A stretch of 64,000 nucleotides of DNA from Saprospiraceae bacterium (lineage in GTDB: Bacteria > Bacteroidota > Bacteroidia > Chitinophagales > Saprospiraceae): NCBI GenBank assembly GCA_025055285.1, contig JANWXM010000010.1:53339-117338 (forward strand), given 5' to 3'. The notes beneath the pieces are model-generated. The model saw only the letters and a program-made list of their open reading frames with translations, was not told the origin of the DNA and did not search any database. Positions within the stretch are counted from its first letter, which is position 1. Every line of letters starts with the position of its first letter. Made by a program: the position numbers and the translations under genes. Below, piece by piece: positions 8,714 to 16,745 of the stretch.

Positions 8714-8788
8714 TGGGCGCAGGAGGATTCGAACCTCCGACCCCCTGCTTGTAAGGCAGGTACTCTAAACCAACTGAGCTATGCGCCC
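8714..8788 (-). tRNA. tRNA-Val (anticodon TAC)
   Basis: The minus strand folds as a cloverleaf: acceptor GGGCGCA/TGCGCCC with discriminator A, D arm GCTC...GAGT, anticodon arm CCTGC-CTTACAA-GCAGG giving anticodon TAC, and T arm GGAGGTTCGAATCCTCC. The CCA tail is not encoded. A promoter box lies 11 bases upstream and a strong terminator follows, so it is a single-gene unit. Confidence 0.97.
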
Positions 8789-8798
8789 ATAGCGAGCG

Positions 8799-8806
8799 CA
8801 AAGGTA
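8799..8806 (-). promoter_or_regulatory. TAnnTTTG promoter box for tRNA-Val
   Basis: Minus-strand TACCTTTG, 10 bases before the 5' end of the mature tRNA, giving a very short 5' leader. Confidence 0.65.
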
Positions 8807-9111
8807 GGTGCCTCGTCTTCTTATTGCCAAAATTTTTTGGAAAAAACAATTCTCTAGAATTTTCGAAGGTAAACACGAAGGAAAGAAGGCGAGCAGAAGG
8901 CCATTAATAGAAAATGATTCTTAACTAATTGGTTATTAGGTTTTTAATCTTAAATGCAGCGAATAATAACTTTCAACAAATGCGCTTTTTTCGAATCCTT
9001 TCCTGTCGCCTCAAAGTGGTTTTCGCTTCAAATTGGCTGATGAGTAAACTAAATCTTCGCTTTAACTTCGCTACACATAAAGTTAACTAACTGTTCTCAT
9101 TCTCAAAGAAG
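8807..9111. other. AT-rich intergenic region before the LuxR-like gene
   Basis: About 300 bases, AT-rich between 8925 and 9000. It should contain the promoter of the downstream plus-strand gene, but no exact TAnnTTTG is seen. No other structure recognised. Confidence 0.4.
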
Positions 9112-9948
9112 ATGACCTCTCGCAAAGGGTTTGAACAAATATACGAACAATGGATAGAGAGGCCCTCTGCTGCTTACCGCAAGCAGTTGGGGCCAGCAGT
9201 CAACCTGAGCACAGAAGCTTTTGAAGCATTTGTGCAGCGCCTGCGCTCCTATCGGGCTGACTATCCGACGATGGCCTTCTGGATTGTTCTGGACTATGCT
9301 TCCCTGAGAGCGATGCTCTGCGAAGGCGATGCGGATGTTTTTGGCTCTGCCATACGCTCCAAACGCGAATTGTTGACGCGCATCCATCCGCAATACCTGC
9401 TGCCTTATTTGCGCTGGCGAAAAGCAGTTTATGAGCTAATGGTGGTTTATCCGGAAAAAGTGTGCTCGCCACTCAAACACGTGTTTCGCATCTGGGTGCC
9501 TTTGAGGACGCATTCCGGACAGTATTGGTGGTTTTGGATAAACTCTCTAATCTTACAACTGGACGCAAATCAGCGCATTACCACGACATTGGAAACATTT
9601 TATCGCGATAATCAGTGGTCAAAGCATAATCTGCGACCAGTAGAGGCCAGTCTGTATGCTCATGACCCAAAAGAAGAATCGCTAAACACGGAGCTGGCCA
9701 TGCAGTTTTCTCTACAATTGGCAGAGCTTTTTACGGATGCTGAGTTAGAGCTGCTGGCCCTTTATGCAAATGGGAAAAATACCCGCGAAGTACTAAGCGC
9801 GAGAAAGTGGTCGCTTCATACTTTGCACGAATATAATACACATCTCCTGCGAAAGGCACGCGAATTGTTTGTTTACGATTTCAAAAATGCTCGCCACTTT
9901 GCCGAGTATTGTAAGGAGCGTCGAATTCTTCAGTTCAAGCCTCGATGA
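9112..9948 (+). CDS. Hypothetical regulator with a possible LuxR-type C-terminal HTH
   Basis: The product has 278 residues and no signal peptide. The first ~190 residues resemble the N-terminal part of Bacteroidota PAS-like regulators that end in a LuxR HTH: an aromatic, strand-rich middle (VFRIWVPLRTHSGQYWWFW). Residues ~205-260 (FTDAELELLALYANGKNTRE ... SLHTLHEYNTHLLRKARE) follow the spacing of a LuxR-type helix-turn-helix, although the usual E-I-A core is replaced by E-V-L. It stands alone between long intergenic regions. Gene likely real; function only a suggestion. Confidence 0.65.
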   Translation: MTSRKGFEQIYEQWIERPSAAYRKQLGPAVNLSTEAFEAFVQRLRSYRADYPTMAFWIVLDYASLRAMLCEGDADVFGSAIRSKRELLTRIHPQYLLPYLRWRKAVYELMVVYPEKVCSPLKHVFRIWVPLRTHSGQYWWFWINSLILQLDANQRITTTLETFYRDNQWSKHNLRPVEASLYAHDPKEESLNTELAMQFSLQLAELFTDAELELLALYANGKNTREVLSARKWSLHTLHEYNTHLLRKARELFVYDFKNARHFAEYCKERRILQFKPR

Positions 9949-10332
9949 GATTTTCCCTAATGTAGGGGTTTGATGGTCAACGCGAATGACCCTACCTTAG
10001 CTGCACTAAACATCATCAAAGTACGCTACGACTTTTTTTCGTTTTCAAATTGATGGGACTGCTCGCGGCCGAGAGGGGGGCGGGCAGTTTTCTGTTTTAA
10101 AGACCTCGTTTAAAGCGCGTTCAATATTGAGAGCATTGAGGGTACTGAAGTGCCAAAGTATTTAAATTTTGACCTACAACCCCGGCTTAGAGATGAATAT
10201 CCAGCACCCAATGGGTGAAGTTTCTATTTGTCCTGCCGCATTAGAGGCGTAAACCGTCGAAACAGTTCATCGCTCATAGGTTAGCAGCGTTAATGCTTTT
10301 CGGAGAGATCAAGCCTCAAGTAAAGTTTTAGT
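9949..10332. other. 384-base gap without a recognisable gene
   Basis: It lies between the LuxR-like gene and the convergent polX gene. It contains a G-rich run near 10070-10080 but no ORF with coding character and no clear terminator or promoter. Confidence 0.4.
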
Positions 10333-11976
10333 TCACAATTTTTCAAGGAGGGTTTTGGAGGCATTTAAGCAATGTCGCACTGACAATCCGCCTTTTCGAG
10401 CGGCCATCACTCCATAGCGTAGGTCATGAATTGCCTCTTTGCTGTGGGCATCAGGATTAATACTAATGCGCACGCCATACTGCAATGCCTTGGGAATGAG
10501 CGTCCAATCGAGGTCGAGGCGGTGTGGATTAGCGTTCAGCTCTATAGCTACGCCGCGGCGAGCACAGGCCTCAAAGACAGCGTCCCAATCTATCGGATAA
10601 CCCGGCCGGCTCAGCAGAAGGCGCCCCGTAGGATGACCCAAGATAGTCGTGTAAGGGTTTTCTATGGCTCTTAAGAGGCGTTGTGTGGCCTTTTCCTGAC
10701 TCATGTTTAGGTTGGAATGCACCGAGGCAATAACGAAGTCAAATTTTTTCAATACGGCCTCTTCGTAATCGAGCGATCCGTCCGACAAAATATCGCTTTC
10801 AATGCCCTTGAGGATGCGAAAAGAAGCCCATTCAGCATTTAGAGCATCAATTTCTTCCATTTGGGCAAGTACGCGCTCGGGTTTGAGGCCGTTGGCGTAA
10901 AAAGCCGACTGGCTATGGTCGGTGATGCCGATGTAATCATAACCCTGTTCACGGGCATACAGGCACGTTTCGCGCAAAGCATGGAGACCATCGCTCCAAT
11001 GAGTGTGCACGTGTAAAATACCGCGAATGTCGGCTTCCGTAATTAACTCAGGGAGAGCATCTTTTTTCGCCAAATCTATTGAGCTGGCATCCTCACGCAG
11101 TTCAGGAGCGATAAACGGCAGGCCAACTTTTTCGAAGACCTCTCGCTCGGAGCGAAGCGAAGCTCCCTTGAGTTGAGGAAAGGCAGAGAAAAAGGCCTGG
11201 ACGAATTGAGGCGATCCCGTGGTTTCGAACAGGCGCAGGCCAAATTGGTCGGCACGACAGTGGAACAGGCGCAGCGGCGTCTGGCCTTCCAATTTGAGGT
11301 AGTACACGTCATTCTCAATGCGCTCGACCACAAGTGCCTCACCTTGAAGGGCGGGAGTGAGCGCTCCATCGTAGCCCACTAGCAGATCCAGATGACGTAT
11401 TACCGGACAGCATCGGCGTATTTCACCAGTGGGTGCTACAAGCGCGCCAGACAGTCGGCCCGAAAGCCACGCGCCTACGAAATCGGCAGCTGCCTCAGCG
11501 GTAGGGTAGTGAAGTTGTTCGCGGCTGCGCAGGTAGTATTCCAACTGGTTCTTGAGCGCTTCTTGGGTCTTCAGACCAAAGCCCTTGGTGGCAATTAAAC
11601 GGTTCTCATTACAAGCGTACCACAACTCGCCTATATCCGTGATCCCCATCTCTCGCCAAACCACGCGTACTTTCTTTGGACCGAAACCATTGATGCGAAG
11701 CATTTCTAATACGCCCGGCGGAGTCTGTTGACGTAGTTGCTCCAAAATCTTCAATTTTCCCGTGCTCAGTAGCTCGCGAATCTTTTTCGTAATAGCAGGT
11801 CCAATGCCTCGAAAGGTCTGGATCTCAGCGTCCGTTAGTTCACTCAAAGGGCGCTCCACCTTGCGAAGCGTTAGGTAGGCACTTCGATAAGAGCGCACGC
11901 GAAACTCGTCGGCCTCGTGCAATTCCATGAGGTCAGCCAATTCGTTAAAGGCTTCCGCAACATCGCGATTAGTCAT
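10333..11976 (-). CDS. polX: PolX-type protein: HhH, degenerate polymerase X core and PHP phosphoesterase
   Basis: The product has 547 residues, close to the usual ~570 of bacterial PolX, which fills gaps in base-excision repair. Order: 8-kDa-like HhH region (residues 1-95, FRGIGPAITKKIRELL), second HhH (FGPKKVRVVW), a polymerase palm and a C-terminal PHP domain with intact metal motifs (HVHTHWSDG, GITDHSQ, HSNLN, GHPTGR, NPDAHS). The palm catalytic motif expected as GSxRR...DxD reads TGEIRRCCPVIRHLDLLV, so the first aspartate is replaced by histidine. Polymerase activity is doubtful; the PHP 3'-5' exonuclease or phosphatase activity is probably kept. Confidence 0.9.
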   Translation of the reverse strand: MTNRDVAEAFNELADLMELHEADEFRVRSYRSAYLTLRKVERPLSELTDAEIQTFRGIGPAITKKIRELLSTGKLKILEQLRQQTPPGVLEMLRINGFGPKKVRVVWREMGITDIGELWYACNENRLIATKGFGLKTQEALKNQLEYYLRSREQLHYPTAEAAADFVGAWLSGRLSGALVAPTGEIRRCCPVIRHLDLLVGYDGALTPALQGEALVVERIENDVYYLKLEGQTPLRLFHCRADQFGLRLFETTGSPQFVQAFFSAFPQLKGASLRSEREVFEKVGLPFIAPELREDASSIDLAKKDALPELITEADIRGILHVHTHWSDGLHALRETCLYAREQGYDYIGITDHSQSAFYANGLKPERVLAQMEEIDALNAEWASFRILKGIESDILSDGSLDYEEAVLKKFDFVIASVHSNLNMSQEKATQRLLRAIENPYTTILGHPTGRLLLSRPGYPIDWDAVFEACARRGVAIELNANPHRLDLDWTLIPKALQYGVRISINPDAHSKEAIHDLRYGVMAARKGGLSVRHCLNASKTLLEKL

Positions 11977-12246
11977 ATGTGCTGGATGATTTCTGTCAGG
12001 GAGTGCCTGCTGGGCAAAGATGCAACAGCGAAAGTAACTTCGTTCAGTGCAATAAGTAGGCGAAAATTTCCAAGTTCAGCAGTGAGCAAAGAGTAAGACA
12101 GCTCACGAGTGTCTGCGGCTTGAATTTAGAACCAAAGGCCACAGGCTCCTAACAGCGCAGAGGTCTTTTCTTTGTCCAGCAACGAGAGGGCTGAGCAGGA
12201 TTTTTGAAGCGATGCTCCGACCTTCGCGGCGTAAAACGACGCGATT

Positions 12247-13494
12247 ATGCATGTCAACCGACTGAGTCTTCTTCATCCCGCTGTCATCGTGTCGGCTTTG
12301 GGTTATTTTGTAGATGCCTTTGATATACTTATCTTTGGCGCCGTCCGGCTAAAGACGTTGCGCGGCTTAGGCCTAGAGGGGCAATCCCTGACGGACGCGA
12401 CGCTCAGTATTCAGAGCTGGCAAATGGCCGGCATGTTTGTGGGTGGAATTGGCGCCGGCATTTTGGCCGACCGCATCGGGCGAGTGCGGGCGTTGTATTT
12501 TTCGATTGCGCTGTATTCCGTGGCTACGATGTTGTGTGGGATGGCCAGTTCCGTGGAAGCTTTCCTCGTTTGGCGCACAATAGCAGGTATTGGACTAGCA
12601 GGCGAGTTGGGCACAGGCGTTACGCTGGTGGTAGAGAGTCTTCCTCAGCGGTGGCGAGGCTTGGGCGCTACTATCATGGCTTCGTTCGGGATGTTAGGAG
12701 CGGCGGCGGCGGGCACGACGGGTTGGTGGGTAAACGATTGGCGCCATGCTTATTACATTGGCGGCGCGTTAGGACTTCTTCTACTGGCATTGCGTCTTTC
12801 AGTAGGCGAGAGTCCTATTTTTGAGCGTGCTCTAAGGCAAGAGGGAATTTCGCGTGGCAACTTTTTGGCGTTTTTCTCCAATTTCGAGCGTTTCAGTCGC
12901 TTAGTCAAATGCTCGCTGCTAGGCATTACGACGTGGTTTAATGTGGGCATTCTGATGACCCTATCGCCCGAATTTGGCGCAGCCAAAGGCCTTGTGGAGC
13001 CCGTAGATCCGGCGCTGGCAGTAGTGTTTTTCCACGTCGGTATGGTAGCGGGCGATGCTGCAGCAGGGCTCCTCAGCCAATGGCTGCGCAGTCGGTTGCG
13101 CGCTTTGCGCTGGTTCTTATGGGCGCAAGCAGTGTGCGTGGCAGCGTATCTGTTTGTACCGTTTTCAAGTGCCGCCTTTATGTATGTTATGATTGTCCTG
13201 TTGGGTTTTGCAGGTGGTTACTGGGCAGTATTTATCACGCACGCTGCGGAGCAGTTTGGCACCAATTTGCGCGCTACAGCAGCTGGTGCAGCACCGGCAC
13301 TAGTTCGTATAGCCTTCGTTCCTATTTCGACCGCATTTCAAGGACTGAAAGCGCCTTCTGCCTTTGGCGATCCGCTTTTGGCCGCGGCCGCCGTTGGTGG
13401 GGCATGCATCGGCCTAGCACTTTTGGCCTCTATTCAGTTGGAAGACCCTTTTGCCAAAAACCTAGACTATGTTGAGCGCAAGGCAATGGGCTAA
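12247..13494 (+). CDS. MFS transporter
   Basis: The product has 415 residues with about 12 hydrophobic segments. The MFS motif A between helices 2 and 3 reads GAGILADRIGRVRAL, and the second-half counterpart is weak. The N-terminal signature FVDAFDILIFGAV resembles the aromatic acid:H+ or metabolite:H+ symporter families, so an organic acid is a plausible substrate, but this is inference. It stands alone, divergent from polX by 270 bases and convergent by 9 bases with the T9SS gene. Confidence 0.85.
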   Translation: MHVNRLSLLHPAVIVSALGYFVDAFDILIFGAVRLKTLRGLGLEGQSLTDATLSIQSWQMAGMFVGGIGAGILADRIGRVRALYFSIALYSVATMLCGMASSVEAFLVWRTIAGIGLAGELGTGVTLVVESLPQRWRGLGATIMASFGMLGAAAAGTTGWWVNDWRHAYYIGGALGLLLLALRLSVGESPIFERALRQEGISRGNFLAFFSNFERFSRLVKCSLLGITTWFNVGILMTLSPEFGAAKGLVEPVDPALAVVFFHVGMVAGDAAAGLLSQWLRSRLRALRWFLWAQAVCVAAYLFVPFSSAAFMYVMIVLLGFAGGYWAVFITHAAEQFGTNLRATAAGAAPALVRIAFVPISTAFQGLKAPSAFGDPLLAAAAVGGACIGLALLASIQLEDPFAKNLDYVERKAMG

Positions 13495-13503
13495 ACACCT
13501 AAA

Positions 13504-14604
13504 TTACTGTTTAACAAAAAGATACGATGTTTGTTTGCCTGCCGATATGCATTGAAACAGGTAACTACCTGCAGGCAAATCGTAAGTAGGAATTTCTAGG
13601 GATCCACTCCCTGCGACGCTGCCCTGCTGCCAAAGGCGGCCGAATAAGTCAACAATTTGCCAGCGTATTTCGATGTCTTCGGCGAACATGGAGCTCGTTA
13701 CGCGCAAAAAATCTCGAGCTGGAGAAGGCAAGAGATGCACTTCGCCCGCTACTTTCGGCACATAGACCTCTTGGATAGGACTGTAAGAGAACGAACCATC
13801 TGTATCTGTCATCCGCAATCGGTAGTAATTCACGCCAGGCAAAGGACTAAGGTCGTTGAATTCATAGCGGTTTGGTTCAACTGCGTAACCCGCTGCCTGC
13901 ACACGACCGATGGCCTCAAAACGAGCGCCTGGCCCTCCGCGCTCTACCTCAAAGTATGCACTGTTGTATTCAGTGGCTGTACTCCAGTGCAGATAGGTGC
14001 TTTTGCCTGTGTAGCGAGCCTCAAATTGGAGCAGTTCTAGCGGCAGCGAGAAGTTTTCGCCTACTGCAAAATCGTCTATGCGGAAGTTGGGTGGCGTCGT
14101 GCAGTTCATATTTACTTGAGTCACATAAGAAAAGCGGAAACGTAGGTTGGATACATTTTCAGCACTGGAGGGAAGATCATAGGAAACCGCGCTCCACGTC
14201 GTAGTGGCTCCATCCGCTACGTCTGAGGAGATGGTATTCCAGTTAACTCCGTCGCTGCTCCATTCAAGCGATACTGGGGTGTTATGTGCGTTTGAACGTC
14301 GACGTCCGAAGCCTACCCGGATGTTTGTTCGCCCTACTGTACTGATAACACCGCTGACTGTGACCCGCACGGTTTCTCCCGTAGGATTGCAGTCGTCCAT
14401 ACGGACGTTGTAACTACCAGAGGCAGGTGGCGGGTTATATCCACTGCTTTGGGATTGGTTGTTGACTACCACACGTGAGTCGCTGGGCGTCCATCCGGGA
14501 GGAAAAGCGGGGCCGTGTGAATTGAAAGACTGTAAATAAAAAATTTGCCCAGACAGAGCACTCGCCAAAGCCGCAAACAAGGCAATGAGTATGGTAATTC
14601 TCAT
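13504..14604 (-). CDS. Secreted T9SS-sorted protein, tandem paralogue 2
   Basis: The product has 366 residues with an N-terminal signal peptide. Residues ~20-190 form a beta-rich domain (IRVGFGRRRSN, LRFRFSYVTQVN) resembling a jelly-roll carbohydrate-binding or MAM-like fold. A fibronectin-like segment follows (YLHWSTATEYNSAYFEVERG). The last ~75 residues are a type-A T9SS sorting domain (LLPSPARDFLRV ... LPAGSYLFQ). It is colinear with the next gene upstream on the same strand. It is probably exported across the outer membrane and held at the surface; ligand unknown. Confidence 0.88.
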   Translation of the reverse strand: MRITILIALFAALASALSGQIFYLQSFNSHGPAFPPGWTPSDSRVVVNNQSQSSGYNPPPASGSYNVRMDDCNPTGETVRVTVSGVISTVGRTNIRVGFGRRRSNAHNTPVSLEWSSDGVNWNTISSDVADGATTTWSAVSYDLPSSAENVSNLRFRFSYVTQVNMNCTTPPNFRIDDFAVGENFSLPLELLQFEARYTGKSTYLHWSTATEYNSAYFEVERGGPGARFEAIGRVQAAGYAVEPNRYEFNDLSPLPGVNYYRLRMTDTDGSFSYSPIQEVYVPKVAGEVHLLPSPARDFLRVTSSMFAEDIEIRWQIVDLFGRLWQQGSVAGSGSLEIPTYDLPAGSYLFQCISAGKQTSYLFVKQ

Positions 14605-14751
14605 AGCAGCTAAATTCTTTAAAAATGAGAAAAAGCGCGCTTCTTTGGCGCCCTCGAAAGAAGTCCCAAAATTGGCGCTCTCTTTCTATTTTTCCAGCAC
14701 AGGGGAGTAAATTTTACGTTGACTTAATGCGCTTCGAGAGGCGGGGCTGCG

Positions 14752-15858
14752 CTATAACTTTTGAAACCGCTTAGTCATCAGCCTGTTGTTCACTGTGCAC
14801 TGGAACACATAGTTGCCAGCGGGCAGGGCATCTACTGGTATGCTCCGTGCGTCGTTGTCGGTAGCGTTGCCTTGTAGCCAGACGCGGCCCAGCAGGTCGA
14901 GAATTTTCCAGTGGGCATCTGAGGGCGCGCCTCCTCCCGAGGCGGGGTAAGCGACGTTCAAGAATGCTCGAGCGGGCGAAGGAAACACCTGCAGTTCGCC
15001 TTCCCTCGTCGGCGCATAGACTTGAAGTGCCGGGCTGTAAGCATACGTCCCATCGGCGTCAGTCATACGAAGGCGATAATAGTTGATGCCAGGTAACGGA
15101 CGTTCGTCTAAGAATTCATACCTCCGTACCTCGAGCGAATGCCCGGATGCGCCGATACGGCCGATGGGCTCAAAGCGGGCGTCTTCGCCGCCGCGTTCGA
15201 TGTCAAAGTATGCGCTGTTTTGCTCCGAGGCGGTTGTCCAGAATAGCCGAACAGCAGAACCTACGACTTGAGCGTCGAAGCGAAGCAATTCTATGGGTAG
15301 CGAAAAATTTTCACCCACTGCAAAATCATCTAAGCGGAAGGCGGGCGGCGAGGCCGTGCAACTGGTATTCGTCTGCGTCACATAGGAAAAGCGAACGCGG
15401 AGGTTAGGTACGTTTTGGGCGGCCGGAGGCAGATCGAAATAGATTAACTTCCAACCCGTGCTGACGCTGTCGGTAATGTTGTTGGAAATCGTGTGCCAGG
15501 TCGTACCGTTGGCGCTCCATCGAATAGAGATGGGACGACTAAATCCGCCGCCGCGCCAGATGCCAAAACCTACGCGAATGTCAGTACGGTCTACCGTGCT
15601 AATTACGCCGCTCACAGTGAGTTGTATGGTGTCACCTGTGGGTTCGCAGTCCCATAAGCGCATGTTGTAGCCACCCGACGCATTAGGTGGTCCGTAACCG
15701 CTGCTGGGCTCAGCATCATTTGGCGTTACGCGACTGCTATTTGTAGACCACCCCGTAGGAAATGCTGCAGAAGGGAATGTTTGCAGGTAAAAGAGCTGGC
15801 CTGGGAGTATTTGTGACGAGAAAACGATAAAGAGGATGGTAAGGGTGCTGCTTTTCAC
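14752..15858 (-). CDS. Secreted T9SS-sorted protein, tandem paralogue 1
   Basis: The product has 368 residues with the same layout as its neighbour at 13504: signal peptide, beta-rich domain, fibronectin-like part (LFWTTASEQNSAYFDIERG), and C-terminal T9SS domain (VFPSPARAFLNV, LPAGNYVFQ). Long shared stretches, such as GVNYYRLRMTD versus GINYYRLRMTD, show a local duplication. A 12-bp perfect palindrome ATAACCGGTTAT sits eight bases before the ATG and may be an operator. No TAnnTTTG is seen. Confidence 0.88.
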   Translation of the reverse strand: MKSSTLTILFIVFSSQILPGQLFYLQTFPSAAFPTGWSTNSSRVTPNDAEPSSGYGPPNASGGYNMRLWDCEPTGDTIQLTVSGVISTVDRTDIRVGFGIWRGGGFSRPISIRWSANGTTWHTISNNITDSVSTGWKLIYFDLPPAAQNVPNLRVRFSYVTQTNTSCTASPPAFRLDDFAVGENFSLPIELLRFDAQVVGSAVRLFWTTASEQNSAYFDIERGGEDARFEPIGRIGASGHSLEVRRYEFLDERPLPGINYYRLRMTDADGTYAYSPALQVYAPTREGELQVFPSPARAFLNVAYPASGGGAPSDAHWKILDLLGRVWLQGNATDNDARSIPVDALPAGNYVFQCTVNNRLMTKRFQKL

Positions 15859-16745
15859 GATAACTATAACCGGTTATTTGACCTTGTCCTAATCATCATA
15901 AGTTCTACAAATTTCTCGCCTATTTTTCTAAAACAGGCCCAAAGTCTGCATGTAAAACTGCCCTTATGCACTCCGACTTATAAGCGCTCATTCCGCCATC
16001 TTTAGACAAAAGTCTTTTTTCTGTCAAAACATCGGAAGATGGGCGCTAATTTTGTTTGCCTTTGAAAGGCTATTCTTTACTTTTTTATAATATACTGCAA
16101 GCCCATATTGAAGGTATTTTTTAATAAATGCTCTAGAATTTTTCGCTCTTCTATTTAAATTAAAATACTCCGAAGGTTGGAAATATCAAAACTTTACTGA
16201 TTTTGACTTGTTGTCTAGCCATTTGTGGTGCGGATTAGCTCTATTAAAGAAGTACCAGCCTTTACACCTCTAGCATCTAAGTCGTTCTTTGTACTGTGGG
16301 CAAGTATAGCTGATAGTGGGACAGTTTCTCAAAACTGCACCGATACGCTATGCGCTACACCAGGCTGTGCTGATAATACACCAAAGTTGCATGCAGGCGC
16401 TACACCGCAACTATTGCCTAGTTTATCGCTTATCCGCTGGTGTTGCGCACGCTATGGGCAAAGCGATAGGCCCTGTCTCGAACTGAAGCGCCGTATGCTG
16501 AGGCGTATTCACTAGCGAACGGCTCAACTTCAGCAGCAGTTTTAGCCCAGCGCACGGGCAAGAGAGAGGAACTCGGGTGCTTTGAGGATTTCCGGTAAGA
16601 AGAGAGCACTGCTATTCCCGCTGAAAAGGGTGGCGTCGTTGTCAGGCATGCATGCAATAAGAGTTGCTATAGGATAGATGCAACATTTAAAACGCCTGAT
16701 ACATTCTAGGCAATTCTTTACCCTTCCTTTTAGAGTCCCATACTT
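15859..16745. other. 887-base AT-rich gap between divergent T9SS genes
   Basis: The stretch 15890-16210 is distinctly AT-rich. The two ORFs the track offers here (16225-16515 + and 16430-16657 -) overlap each other and show no recognisable protein. The ATAACCGGTTAT palindrome (15866-15877) lies at the left end. No RNA gene or repeat was recognised. Confidence 0.45.
15866..15877. promoter_or_regulatory. 12-bp perfect palindrome at a T9SS gene start
   Basis: ATAACCGGTTAT lies eight bases upstream of the ATG at 15858. Its position suggests an operator, but no partner site or cognate regulator was seen. Confidence 0.3.

Noticed and set aside
10050-10090. G-rich run as a possible quadruplex or origin
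   Set aside because: Only one G run is present, and neither DnaA boxes nor an AT-rich unwinding element were recognised.
16225-16657. Two overlapping ORFs (96 and 75 residues) in the gap before the cohesin protein
   Set aside because: They overlap on opposite strands and have unnatural composition and no recognisable family.
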